Positions 33,565 through 43,601 of a stretch of 64,000 nucleotides of DNA are shown here, one piece after another (position 1 is the stretch's first letter; each line of letters opens with the position of its first letter). The stretch is from Orobanche coerulescens. Taxonomy: Eukaryota; Streptophyta; Magnoliopsida; Lamiales; Orobanchaceae. Made by a program: the position numbers and the translations under genes. The DNA lies in the NCBI GenBank assembly GCA_033398695.1, contig CM065809.1:177310501-177374500 (forward strand), read 5' to 3'. The notes beneath the pieces were generated by a model, which had not been told where the DNA came from, searched no databases, and saw only the letters and a list, made by a program, of their open reading frames with translations.

Positions 33565-35106
33565 TGATGATTCTAGCAGGGTATGTTTGTAATGCTTAAA
33601 TCGTTTTTGGCTTTTATTATGAGAATATTATGTGGTTTGATGTAGATTACTGTACTTGTAAACATGATTAAATTATTTGTATTTATAACTATGAATGTAT
33701 TAGATTGAAGATATAGATGCCTCATGGTGCTGCGTAAGATTACAAATCAATATTAGTTCGATTTCTAGCTGTTTTCTTTCGAACGGGGAATGCTCGTTGA
33801 TTCTTATGGTATTTCTGTTGGTAAGCTACTCGCATAAGCTAATTTTGTCCTTTCTGGCATTCACAACTTGCTAAGTGATACCTTGTCAGTAGTTGTGTGT
33901 CTTTCAGTGTAGGAGAAGTGTGTTATTCTTGCTGTTGTCTTCTTGTTCATTCACTTGGCTTAAATTCTACGCTTTAATGAAGTGTCGGCAAGATTCCGTA
34001 TATTTGAATAGGTTTTGCTGAAATTATGAAATACCATAGCTATAATTATGAATGTCGCTGCTCAAAAATTTAAATTAATCCAAATGATATTTTGCTTAAA
34101 GAGTTCAAATTCTTTTACGTAACTTACAAGAATAAATTGGAAATTGATCATCTAATGAGAAATGATACTTTATTTGTTGTGGTCAACTCGAGAATTGCAA
34201 GCCAATTACTTGAAATAGTTAAATATCTTATTCTCGCGACAGATTTCGAACCAAGAAGTGTGATTGTGGATATATAAAGAAAAATGGTCACTTCCTTGCT
34301 TCCGTACCGTTAGAGCAGCTTCTTAATGACCATTAATCATTATTGCAGGGATGGAGCGGAAAAAAAGATTTTAGAAATGAATTATTGAGCTTCAGATATG
34401 TCAATACTTGACTATTGATTGTTGTATCCTATGCTGATTCGATGTTTTAGCCCGTAATTAAAAGTATAGTAAAAGCAATGGTGGGTGCCTCTTTTTTCTT
34501 TTAAGTTATTAGAATTCTCTTCTAATCATTTAATTTTACTTTTAAGTTATATTATCCGACAATAATATAAGTTGCAGATGATTCTGGGAATTTAGAAAGT
34601 AGTATTATTGCTAGTATTTAAAAGTATCAGTTTCATGATACTCGAAATTATCATTGTGTGACCGTCTCATACAGTCAGACAGTCTGATATAAGTTTTTGT
34701 TTCTCTCGTTTAGACCCATTCCGGTTTACCTAAGTTGTAAGTAGTGTGTTTGAGCAATCGTTGACAACAACTTTTTCAACCAGATGAACTTGAGATAACA
34801 TAAACTCATGAGTGATCCTTGTACTCTCGTATCAGGGACCGTAGTTTATGTTTTGCATCTGATGAAAAAAAAGTTGCGTTTTTATTTGACCTGTAGGAAT
34901 GGAACCGTAACTAAGTTAATTACACATTCTTTGTCCAAAATCATCCAAAGGTAACTTCTTCGGGTTTAGAGGTGAACTCGGCTAGATACATTTTGCCTCT
35001 GTAAAGAACTGTTTGCCCCCCTGGCTTCATCACAGCTTCTTTAATTTTTCATGTATGATTACAAAACTATTCTCGAGGTTTAGTGTAATTAGAAAAAGAA
35101 AAATCC
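33565..35106. other. 3' flank of the hyccin gene and intergenic DNA
   Basis: The first 150-200 bp should be 3' untranslated region, but I see no canonical AATAAA. The remainder is AT-rich, with only short chance frames. Nothing else is recognised. Confidence 0.5.
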
Positions 35107-35740
35107 CACTTACCTTCCAAAGTCTAAGGACCCGTTTGGGGTGGTTGCGAGTTTTTGGTTTTAAAAGCCAATTTCAAAATCAAAACATGTTTGGATAAAA
35201 TGGTGCTAAATTGGTTTTTTTATTATTTTCGAAACAGTTTTCCATCAAAACACAAAACCAAAAAAAGAGAACAACCATGGACGACCACTCTGACCATTGT
35301 TGACCACCACTCCGGCCACCGCCGACCACCACTCCGGCCTCCACGACCACCCCTCCGGCCTCACCGCCCACTACTCTGGTCACCGTCAACTACCACTTTG
35401 ACCACCACGGACCACCATTTCAACCACTGACCACCGTTCACCACCAACCATCACTACGGCTACCACCGACTACAACTCCTGCCACCACTGACCACCACTC
35501 TGGACACCGACGACCACCATTCTGTCCATCTTCAACGGCCACTTTTATGTTCATGTTTTAAACTATAATTTTGATTTTTGATAATTTCTTAACTCAAAAC
35601 TCAATCTGATTTTGGTTTTTGGAATTTTTAAAACTCAAAACAGAAATTGATTTTAGTTTTTGAAAATTTCAAAACATAAAACATAAAACACCTCTCCTCG
35701 TGGTTCATTTTCATAAGACAAACAAATGGGCGGAGTGGAG
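35107..35740. mobile_element. hAT-like or MITE-like element with internal minisatellite
   Basis: The left border GGACCCGTTTGGGGTGG and the right border ACAAACAAATGGGC are loosely inverse, as in many plant hAT-derived elements. The flanks inside (TTTTTGGTTTTAAAAGCC on one side, AAAACTCAAAAC and similar on the other) form a larger imperfect inverted structure. The middle is the GACCACC repeat. No target duplication could be fixed, so the boundaries are approximate. Confidence 0.4.
35278..35540. repeat. Degenerate GACCACC minisatellite
   Basis: About a dozen imperfect units of 18-24 bp based on GACCACCACTCCGGCCACC in tandem. It makes an artificial His/Pro/Thr-rich frame on the plus strand, which I do not treat as a gene. 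Confidence 0.8.
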
Positions 35741-36503
35741 GGTCTCTAATATTAAAAGATAATGTTTTTTTTTTCCTTTTTGTAATTATGCTAAACCTGG
35801 GGTAGTTTTTGTAAATAACCCCTGAACTGTGGAATTCTACTTAAACAACCAAACTGATTGATCTGGAGTCCCTGTGTGGCCTTGCAAACTTGTTCTAAGC
35901 TAAGCTCAAAGAAAGTAGATGTGATTCAATTAATGCCGTGAAACAAATCTCACACCGAAAGTCATTTTTTCTCTATGTTTTCTGACGTTTTCAGTAAAAC
36001 CTTCTCGAAAAAGTATTTTAACAATATTTTCTGTAATATTAGTAGATGCTACACGAACAATTCTTTTTCTATCCATATCATCATTTCGTATAGAGGTTAT
36101 TATCTATTGCTTCTTCCATTGTTTATTGATGTTTTGTATTTTTCGGATTGAACTTTGATTATAAATTACCACTTAAAAAGAACAAAAAAGGAAATTAAAA
36201 ATAATGTTAAAAAATATTTTTTAATGCGAATTTAGAAGTATATTTTTGTAAATTTTATGATTATTTTTGACGAGATAATTTATGGTCAAAATTCAATCTA
36301 AAAAAAAATATCAATTAATATGAAACGATAGAGTAAGAACATATTGGTGGAAAAAAAAAGGCGATACTTAGGAATGTCACGCACTAAACGTTGCCGCCAT
36401 GGCCATTTATCTCCGCACTCCGTCGCAAAATTAAAATGGGAGGACTGAATTGATTCTCACTGTACTTCTCTTTTGTAAGACGATAAAGGAGCGTGAATTA
36501 GGG
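35741..36503. other. AT-rich intergenic DNA, left flank of LINE 3
   Basis: No gene seen. The last 60-70 bp (from about 36440) are duplicated at 43290-43415. Confidence 0.6.
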
Positions 36504-36576
36504 TTTCAAAAGGTGTTTTTTTTGGTAATGGGAGGGGGACTATGTCCCCCATATTATTAAGAAAACCAACTGAAAA

Positions 36577-37406
36577 TTACACAACAACATTTCTAAGGCT
36601 CCCAAGCCCATGCTTGTCTTCTGCCAAAATCGAGCCAACACAGTCTGGCATCGACGTAAACGAATGAAAACCTAAATGTAAAGAGAACGCATAGTTCGCT
36701 AATCCATCCGCTAGGCGATTAGCTTCCCTATACACATGCACAATTCGGACAATCCAGTCCTTTGAGATAGAGCCATAACACAAACGTGTCAGGAAAGACA
36801 GAGGGTGAGAATCACTTATCCCTGTCGTGAGGAAGCCGACAACTATCGCCGAGTCCACTTCCAAAACCACTCGTCTCGCGCCACTCCCCCAAGCGATATA
36901 AAGGCCATAGTACACGCCCCATAACTCTGCCAATGGAGCCGAGCATATACCGATATTAATCGCGAACCCACCACACCAATTACCTTCGCTATCTCGTAAG
37001 ACTCCACCAGCGGTTGCGTCTCCCGGGTTGCCACGTGAGGCGCCATCCGTATTCGGGCCAACCAACCCTCACTTGGTGGCAGCCATCTGATCATTCGATT
37101 TTCACGTTCCACCATCCGAGGACCTTCTTTGAACTTATCGTGAGCCATTGTTACTTCTTGTGCCAGGTTACGGATAAATTGCACCCTGTCTCTACACTTT
37201 CCCGGTGCTCCAAACACATTCATACACCTCCATTTCCATTCCCACCACACAGCTAAAGCAAAAGTAGTGGACCACCGGCTGCCTCTTATAACTTCATCAT
37301 CGCCCAAATTTGTATACATCCACTCCAGCAAAGATTGGGAGAAGAAAGAAGACCTTATCCTCTGAGGAAAGATGCGGCTCCAAACCCTGCACATCGCCGA
37401 TACCAC
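36577..37406 (-). pseudogene. LINE 3 ORF2, C-terminal zinc-binding region and RNase H, shifted out of frame
   Basis: After the end of the main ORF2 frame, the sequence continues in another frame (37406-36843: AMCRVWSRIFPQRIRSSFF, ALAVWWEWKWRCMNVFG) and then in a third (37065-36577) that encodes the RNase H domain: NTDGASRGNPGDATAGGVLR, LAELWGVYYGL, VLEVDSAIVV and HVYREANRLADGLA, with the catalytic Asp/Glu/Asp pattern kept. RNase H domains of this kind (RVT_3) end many plant LINE ORF2 proteins. Two single indels, near 37380-37400 and near 37060, separate it from the rest of ORF2. Confidence 0.88.
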
Positions 37407-40400
37407 GCAAAGACATGAATGATGGTTTCATGTCCCCCTTTACAAACCTGACAAATACTAGAGTTACTCAAATGTCGTCTCTGTCGTTCCATATTTGTCA
37501 TTATGACTTGATTCATCCCCAGCCATAGAAAGACTCTCACCCTTTCTGGTACCACAACTTTCCAGACCCTCGCAAACAGGTTTCCCACATTCGGCCTAGG
37601 TATGTTGTTTTGGGTTAGAAACTCATACGCCGACCTTACGGTGAACTTGCCATCTGAACTGTTCCCCCATGACATCCGATCTTTGGCCCCTGTTACTTCA
37701 TCCAGCACCACGGAACAAAGCTTCAGCTTCGTTTGTTCTGTCGCAAAAACCATAATCCGAGTAAAATCCCAGCCAATCCTAGTCTGCCAGAAGTCCTTCA
37801 CCTTCGCCGTAATCAGCACATCCGGGATTTGACTCACTGTTGTCATCATTAGTAGTTCCTTATCTAGCCATCTGTCAGACCAGAAGCAAGCATCACGACC
37901 ATTCCCGATAACCCATCGCATCCCTGGAATGACCACATCACGTAGACTTGCACATACCCCTCTCCATGTCGAAGACCAATTACACTTCGGTTTCAGCCAT
38001 AAGAGATTATGCGTGTCCTGCACTTTATACTTCTTCCTCAAGATTGTAGCCCATAAGCTCCCAGAATCTTTGATTAATCTCCACCCCAACTTAGCCAAAA
38101 GCGCCTTATTCATCTCTGTAGTTAGACGGATCCCTAGCCCACCTTCTCTCTTTGGAACACATATTTTTTCCCAAGACAATAGATGTTGCCTTCTTTGATC
38201 ACCATCACTTCCCCATATGAAATCTCTCGATAATTTATCCAACCGCTGAATAGTAGCTTGTGGCAAAGTGATAGTGCTCATAGTGTGAACCGGTATCGAA
38301 GAGAGTACAACCTTGGTGAGAGTGATTCTACCAGCCATGCTCAAGAATCTACCTTTCCAACCGGCAAGTCTTGAAGACACCTTCTCTACAACCTCTCCAA
38401 AGGTGTCTTTATTAATGCGCTTTTGAAGTATTGGCATCCCTAAGTATTTACCCAGTTCCCTTGTAGATTGGATGCCGCTTTCATTACTAATCAGAGACGC
38501 TAAGTCTCGACTTACATTATCTGAAAAAAATATCTTCGACTTCTCCAGACTAACTTTTTGGCCAGATGCCAAACAAAACTTCTCCAAAACCTTGCGGATG
38601 ATTTTAATCTGAGCAACCGAAGCTTCTGCAAAGAGAATTAAATCATCAGCAAAACACACGTGGGACAATTTCGGGCCACCACGAGATAGGCTAATTGGCT
38701 TCCAATCTTTTTGTGCTACAGAGAACTCAATCTGATGGCATAACCTCTCCAAACACAAGACAAATAGGTATGGCGAAAGAGGGTCCCCCTGGCGCAGCCC
38801 TCTTGATGGCGTGAACGGGTCAGTTTTTTCCCCATTCCATAAAACAGTCATCGACGGTCCTTTCACACAAGTCATTATCCAATCCCTCCAATTTTGAGGG
38901 AGTTGAGCGGCGATGAGAGTATCTTCAAGAAAATCCCACCGTATTCGATCATACGCCTTCTCGAGATCAAGCTTAAGAAGCATCCATCCCTTTTTTCCCT
39001 TCTTTCTCCTCATTGAATGGATCGCTTCATGGACAATCACGATATTATCCGTGCTTAACCGACCTGGAATAAAGCTTGATTGCGCTGGTCCTATTAACAG
39101 TGGCATTATTTGCTTTAGTCGTATCACCATTGCCTTTGTAATAGTCTTAAATAAGACATTACATAGGCTTATCGGTCTGAACTGGGTAATTCTTTCCGGT
39201 TTCCCCACCTTCGCTATCAAAACTAGAAGAGCATCATTAGTTTCTTTAGGCAGCACACCCGTCTCAAAGAAATCCAGCACAAAGCGCACCACCGATGGTC
39301 CCACTATATTCCAACACTCTTGGTAAAAAACCGGTTGGTAGCCATCAGGTCCCGGAGCCTTGAATTTCCCCATACTCCGTATTGACTTCTCCACTTCCCC
39401 AGCCAAGAACGGTTTACTCAAACTCTGTACCGCATCGTGAGGCAAGGTTATGAACCCTTCTCTAGACAAGTTCTCCACTTCCATGTCCAGATCTTCCACC
39501 GAATACAATTTCTTGTAATATTCTATCGCCAATTTTTTCAGATCAGAAGCATTCACAATCCACCTTCCATCATTATCTTTCAAGGCTTCAATTCTATTCC
39601 TGCGTCTCCTTATAATGGTGGAAGTATGAAAATACTTTGTATTTCTCTCGCCTAAAGCAATCCATTTCTCCCTTGACTTTTGATACCATAGTACCTCCTC
39701 TTGTTGGAGCACCAATTCGAACTCTTTTATTAGCTCTTCTTCTTCCACAAGCAGAGTATCTGTTGGCAATGTGTCCAATCGATCTTGTACCCCTTTAATC
39801 TTCTCCATTAGTGAATCTTTACGTTTCTGGACATCCCCAAACACATCTTTATTCCACTTCACCAGCTTTCTCTTTAGTTCTTTCAAGGCATTCGGGGTGC
39901 TTATCGTCTCCTTCCATGAAGTCGAAACCAGCTCTTTAAAGCTTGGGTGACTCAACCAAGCTGCTTCAAATCTAAACGGTCTTCTCCGTGGATCACCTCT
40001 CACAACTGGTTTAAGCTGTAAGTAGAGTGGAGCATGATCTGATGAGAAGAAAGGCAAATGTGATATAGTCGCTTCTTGCCACTTCAAACGTGTCTGCGCA
40101 TTGCACAATACTCGATCCAACCTTTTCGCGATAAGCGTGTTTACTGTCTTCCCTCTACGCCAAGTAAACGTGCTTCCGCGAAAAACCATATCAATCAAAG
40201 CTAGATCATTGATCCAGTTTCCAAAGGCAATAGAATCCGTTGAAAGCTGTCCATTTCCCCCAGTTCTTTCATCAGCTCGGATGATAGTATTAAAATCACC
40301 ACCAATCACCAAAGGGTCAGATATCCCTTGAATGATCGTTGTTAACTCTCCCCACAAACCACTTCTTCGACTTACACTTGGTGCAGCGTAAACTACAATA

Positions 40401-40744
40401 AGGTGTAAGCTTTCCTCATCTTTAACTACCATAGCGTGAATGTATTGATCCGATGAGTTTAGAATAGTTACAGAACCCACTTCAGACCTCCACAACAACC
40501 AAAGACCACCACTCTGTCCCATTGCATCTACTCGGTGTGAGTTATCAAAACCCAAACCCTGACAAATTTTCCTTGCATTCTCTCCTCCTGCGTGAGTTTC
40601 GAAGATAGCGAGGACTCCCGTTGAAAACTTCTTCAAGATATATCTAATCGATCGTCGAAAATTGGGTTTATTCGCCCCCCGGCAATTCCAAAAGATGCAA
40701 TTCATCAATAAATCTTTAAAGCACGATAGAAATGCCGGGGACAA
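37355..40744 (-). CDS. LINE 3 ORF2, endonuclease-reverse transcriptase
   Basis: An open frame of 1129 codons, 3 bp after ORF1. The N-terminus is an AP-type endonuclease: IFWNCRGANKPNF, catalytic Glu in AIFETHAGG, GGDFNTIIRADER, and SSDHAPLYL near residue 245. The middle is the reverse transcriptase: APGPDGYQPVFYQECW, ITQFRPISLCNVLFKTITK, LLKLDLEKAYDRIRWDFLE, SRGLRQGDPLSPYLFVLC and catalytic HVCFADDLILF. The zf-RVT region begins near the end (FTVRSAYEFL, ARVWKVVVPERVRVFLWL). The enzyme nicks target DNA and copies LINE RNA at the nick. A frameshift at the end cuts off RNase H (see 36577-37406). The frame opens with 14 codons before CIFWNCRG, and the true start could be the ATG at MNCIFWNC. Confidence 0.92.
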   Translation of the reverse strand: MSPAFLSCFKDLLMNCIFWNCRGANKPNFRRSIRYILKKFSTGVLAIFETHAGGENARKICQGLGFDNSHRVDAMGQSGGLWLLWRSEVGSVTILNSSDQYIHAMVVKDEESLHLIVVYAAPSVSRRSGLWGELTTIIQGISDPLVIGGDFNTIIRADERTGGNGQLSTDSIAFGNWINDLALIDMVFRGSTFTWRRGKTVNTLIAKRLDRVLCNAQTRLKWQEATISHLPFFSSDHAPLYLQLKPVVRGDPRRRPFRFEAAWLSHPSFKELVSTSWKETISTPNALKELKRKLVKWNKDVFGDVQKRKDSLMEKIKGVQDRLDTLPTDTLLVEEEELIKEFELVLQQEEVLWYQKSREKWIALGERNTKYFHTSTIIRRRRNRIEALKDNDGRWIVNASDLKKLAIEYYKKLYSVEDLDMEVENLSREGFITLPHDAVQSLSKPFLAGEVEKSIRSMGKFKAPGPDGYQPVFYQECWNIVGPSVVRFVLDFFETGVLPKETNDALLVLIAKVGKPERITQFRPISLCNVLFKTITKAMVIRLKQIMPLLIGPAQSSFIPGRLSTDNIVIVHEAIHSMRRKKGKKGWMLLKLDLEKAYDRIRWDFLEDTLIAAQLPQNWRDWIMTCVKGPSMTVLWNGEKTDPFTPSRGLRQGDPLSPYLFVLCLERLCHQIEFSVAQKDWKPISLSRGGPKLSHVCFADDLILFAEASVAQIKIIRKVLEKFCLASGQKVSLEKSKIFFSDNVSRDLASLISNESGIQSTRELGKYLGMPILQKRINKDTFGEVVEKVSSRLAGWKGRFLSMAGRITLTKVVLSSIPVHTMSTITLPQATIQRLDKLSRDFIWGSDGDQRRQHLLSWEKICVPKREGGLGIRLTTEMNKALLAKLGWRLIKDSGSLWATILRKKYKVQDTHNLLWLKPKCNWSSTWRGVCASLRDVVIPGMRWVIGNGRDACFWSDRWLDKELLMMTTVSQIPDVLITAKVKDFWQTRIGWDFTRIMVFATEQTKLKLCSVVLDEVTGAKDRMSWGNSSDGKFTVRSAYEFLTQNNIPRPNVGNLFARVWKVVVPERVRVFLWLGMNQVIMTNMERQRRHLSNSSICQVCKGGHETIIHVFAWYRRCAGFGAASFLRG

Positions 40745-40747
40745 CTG

Positions 40748-42526
40748 TTATGCCCGCTCAACCTCCGTTGATAAACCAGCCTTCTCCACCTGCTGATCAT
40801 CTTCCATATCAGTCGAGCTCTCAGCCACCATAGCCTCTTGAGCCTTCTCAATAGCAACCAAGGGCAACTCCTTCTCCTTGTCTTGGTTACCTGAATCTTC
40901 CCTTTGTGAGTTCTGTCTTTCTGCCACAAAAACTCCACCTGGACGCCCAACTAAATCTTCCTCGCCACGCAATCTTTTTCCCGAAGAAGACAAGTCCGTC
41001 TCCTTTCTCGAAAACGCATTGAATCCTCCACTAGCGGGCCTATGATTATTAGTCTGTTTAAATTTCGGTCCAGTAGGCCCATGTACTTTGCCACCACCAG
41101 CTCGCCTCTCCTTAACACTCTCGCGAGGCCCATTCCGATTCTCTGCCCCAATACTAAACGGTCGAATTGATCTTGCTTGTGTGTCACTCTTCTGAGCCCC
41201 ACTTTGAAATTGTGAGAACACATTTTCCTTATTTTTTCCCGAGAATCTCTCTCCCTCCTGTATATCCGTTGATCCCATATCTTCGCCCAACGCACCAAAT
41301 CTGTTTTTTTTTTTGGTAATGGTCGCACCAAATCTGTTTGACTTCTCAACAACTTCCATATTAGATTTTCCCGAGATATCCTGGAGATTTCTTCCCAAAT
41401 CAGTACTGGAACCACCTGCCGCGAACACCACCTTCTTCGCCGGTGTTTGAGATCTCCGCCCTCCTCTTCTCACCTCCGTGAATCCATCAGTCACCGGTGG
41501 CGGAATCACTGCAACTTTTTCAGGCACACTTGCTATCTGCTTCCCACTCGCTAGATCAATTGTCTTTAGCGGACACTGATGAATCAAGTGTCCATACACA
41601 CCACAATGCGAACAAACATTCGGCAGACCCTCGTACGTTACCAAAAAACGTTCTCCATTCACCATCACAGACTTCCTCAGTTGTTTCGAGAGATTAACCT
41701 CCACGCACACCCTAGCAAAGCGAGCTCTCTCGAACCGAAGAGTCGCTGAATCCACACGAACCGGATTCCCAAGACCACTAGCAATACCCAACAAAATCTC
41801 CTCATGATAGAAATTCAGTGGGAGTTGAGACAAACGCACCCACACCAGCGTTGTCACAATATCATCCGTTAAAGGATTGAAATCCGGACTCCAAGCCTGT
41901 ACCATGAGATGGCTACCAAACGCCCTCCATGGCCCTCCTGTTAAGGCTGCCAAGTACTCTTCATTCTTCTCAAATCGAACCATAAAGAATTGATGCGGGA
42001 GGTCCATAACATTCATACCCCCCGTAGGCTTCCATAACTCTCTCAGCTTCCTTGTCAATACCGAAATATTGATGTTTCTGCCGAGCACTTTCACTATCAT
42101 GCATTGCTTCCACAACTCATTCATGGCTTTCAAGACCTCCTCACCAATGGTAATCACCGGTTCTCCATCTGCACCCTCCGGGAACTCCACTTGCATCCTG
42201 GATCTGACAAACTCACCATCAATCATTCTCTCGGGTCTTGGGACGCCACCACCACTACTTCCCACCACTTTCTTAACCCATTGCCTAGTCGTATCTGGAG
42301 GATCTCCCGGTAACCTCCCCCTCTCATCGATGTCAGTCATGGTGTCATCTTGTTCACCTTGGGCAGAAGCCCTAGTCGCTATCTTCCTCTCCGGAATAAG
42401 TCGTCCCTCAGCACCTCTCCCAACCACCTTCTGTGGCCACGGCGCGTCCAGATCTGGAGGATCCGGTGGTTTTGCTCTGTCTCCCACATCAGCCATCGGC
42501 GAATCTTGGCCAACCCTGGCCGCCAT
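40748..42526 (-). CDS. LINE 3 ORF1, gag-like RNA-binding protein
   Basis: The frame of 592 codons starts at ATG 42526 (MAARVGQDSPMADVGDRAKP). The frame is open further upstream but has no ATG. It has the DUF4283-type domain of plant LINE ORF1 proteins (QFFMVRFEKNEEYLAALTGG, PWRAFGSHLMVQAWSPDFN, VWVRLSQLPLNFYHEEILLG), then a CCHC zinc knuckle (CSHCGVYGHLIHQC) and a long Ser/Gly/Arg-rich disordered C-terminus. It is thought to coat LINE RNA. It carries an in-frame 33-bp insertion with a 16-bp duplication (41291-41339), which puts NRFGA into the protein twice. No stops. Confidence 0.9.
   Translation of the reverse strand: MAARVGQDSPMADVGDRAKPPDPPDLDAPWPQKVVGRGAEGRLIPERKIATRASAQGEQDDTMTDIDERGRLPGDPPDTTRQWVKKVVGSSGGGVPRPERMIDGEFVRSRMQVEFPEGADGEPVITIGEEVLKAMNELWKQCMIVKVLGRNINISVLTRKLRELWKPTGGMNVMDLPHQFFMVRFEKNEEYLAALTGGPWRAFGSHLMVQAWSPDFNPLTDDIVTTLVWVRLSQLPLNFYHEEILLGIASGLGNPVRVDSATLRFERARFARVCVEVNLSKQLRKSVMVNGERFLVTYEGLPNVCSHCGVYGHLIHQCPLKTIDLASGKQIASVPEKVAVIPPPVTDGFTEVRRGGRRSQTPAKKVVFAAGGSSTDLGRNLQDISGKSNMEVVEKSNRFGATITKKKNRFGALGEDMGSTDIQEGERFSGKNKENVFSQFQSGAQKSDTQARSIRPFSIGAENRNGPRESVKERRAGGGKVHGPTGPKFKQTNNHRPASGGFNAFSRKETDLSSSGKRLRGEEDLVGRPGGVFVAERQNSQREDSGNQDKEKELPLVAIEKAQEAMVAESSTDMEDDQQVEKAGLSTEVERA
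41291..41339. repeat. 33-bp insertion with 16-bp target duplication in LINE 3 ORF1
   Basis: CGCACCAAATCTGTTT occurs at 41291-41306 and again at 41324-41339. Between them lie a T-run and GGTAATGGT. The 3' end of LINE 3 itself reads T-run then GGTAATGGG (from 36518). The insert is a multiple of three and keeps the frame open. Confidence 0.8.
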
Positions 42527-42552
42527 GTCCACTGCGTTTTTCAAAAGGTGTT

Positions 42553-43289
42553 CTATATTGGGGTCATTTTAGTAATATCTGCCCCTATATTTACAAAGCA
42601 AACCAGTCCCTTGGAGGGTTTGTCCTTTTTTTTTTTTGTCTTTTTTGTTGTCTTTTTTTTTGTGTGTGTTATGTTTTTTAGTGTTTATTTGTTATGTATT
42701 TTTTGTGTAATGTTTTTTTTAGGGTTTATTTGTTATGTTTTATGTGTTATGTTTTTTGTATTCGTCTAATATATTTCTATTTAATTAAACAACAACAACA
42801 ACAATAATAACACGTTAAACATTAACACATTAAATAACTACAACAACTGTTATTATTAAATTAAACAACAACATTAATACATTATTTAAAAACACCACCA
42901 CCAAATGTAGTGTATTTATTATGTTTGTGCTCTTATATTTATAATATAAATCAGTAATCATTTACTATGTTTGTGCTCATATATTCTCAATAATTTCAGT
43001 ATACATGCATTGTCGATTGGAATATAAAGTTTTTCATGCGGATGCATTGGGAAGTCTGTACTAAGGGTGTTCAAAACTACCCGACCCGGTTGAACTGAAC
43101 ACCTGAAAGTACATTACAACTTTTATAAAAAATTAATCGAACCAAATCGTTACCACCTGTACTAAATATAACAAAAAATTAATCGAACCAAACAAAAAAA
43201 TAAACTTTTTTTAAAATAACTTTTTTTCAACTTTTTTTAACAAAAAATACTTTTTGTTACAATATAAATATATATATTGTAGGGGGTTT
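42553..43289. other. AT-rich flank of LINE 3
   Basis: T-rich and TG-rich simple sequence at 42625-42765 (TTTTTTGT and GTTATGTTTT words), then (AAC)n/(AAT)n at 42789-42812, and otherwise featureless AT-rich DNA. The frames here are composition artefacts. Confidence 0.6.
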
Positions 43290-43415
43290 TGGTAGGACGT
43301 AATTAATTGAATTCTCACTCTCAGTACCTGTCTTTTGTAAGACGACAAGAGAGCCCCTGAATTAGGGTTTGAAAAAGTGTTTTATATGAGGTTATTTTAA
43401 TAATATTGGCTGTAA
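43290..43415. repeat. Paralogous empty site of the LINE 3 insertion
   Basis: This segment parallels 36446-36517 joined to 42553-42590. Shared words include TTTTGTAAGACGA, GAATTAGGGTTT and AAGTGTTTTATAT against AGGTGTTCTATAT. It shows the target locus without LINE 3, in a diverged second copy about 0.8 kb to the right. Confidence 0.7.
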
Positions 43416-43601
43416 AAATCGATTTGATACTGGATAGTGCATAGTGGGTGGGATGGGCGATCCAGTAGAGGAGCTGGTTAGATGTCGGGCCTATGTCGTA
43501 ATGCTATGACTGGGCCTAGTTGAACTGAAGTCTGAACCTAACGGTTGAGAGAAAATGCACCTACAACACCGCCGCCAAACACCTTGGCCCTTTTAAATTT
43601 G

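Larger units (their letters stand above)
36518..42538 (-). mobile_element. LINE 3, nearly full-length L1-like retrotransposon with RNase H
   Basis: A 14-bp duplication TTTCAAAAGGTGTT (36504-36517 and 42539-42552) brackets a 6.0-kb unit. The 3' end on the minus strand is CCATTACC plus a short A-run (T-run 36518-36523 on the plus strand). The 5' end lies only 12 bp before the ORF1 start codon, so most of any 5' untranslated region is missing or was never long. Two genes follow in order: ORF1 (RNA-binding, zinc knuckle) and ORF2 (endonuclease, reverse transcriptase, zinc-binding region, RNase H). Two frameshifts near the end of ORF2 are the only clear damage, so the copy is relatively young. Confidence 0.93.

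Noticed and set aside
34640..34700. Repeat-like GTGACCGTCTCATACAGTC sequence in the intergenic region after the hyccin gene
   Set aside because: It resembles the ends of some plant TIR elements, but no second end or duplication was found.
35155..35430. Small His/Pro/Arg-rich protein frame
   Set aside because: It is produced by the GACCACC minisatellite and has no independent support.
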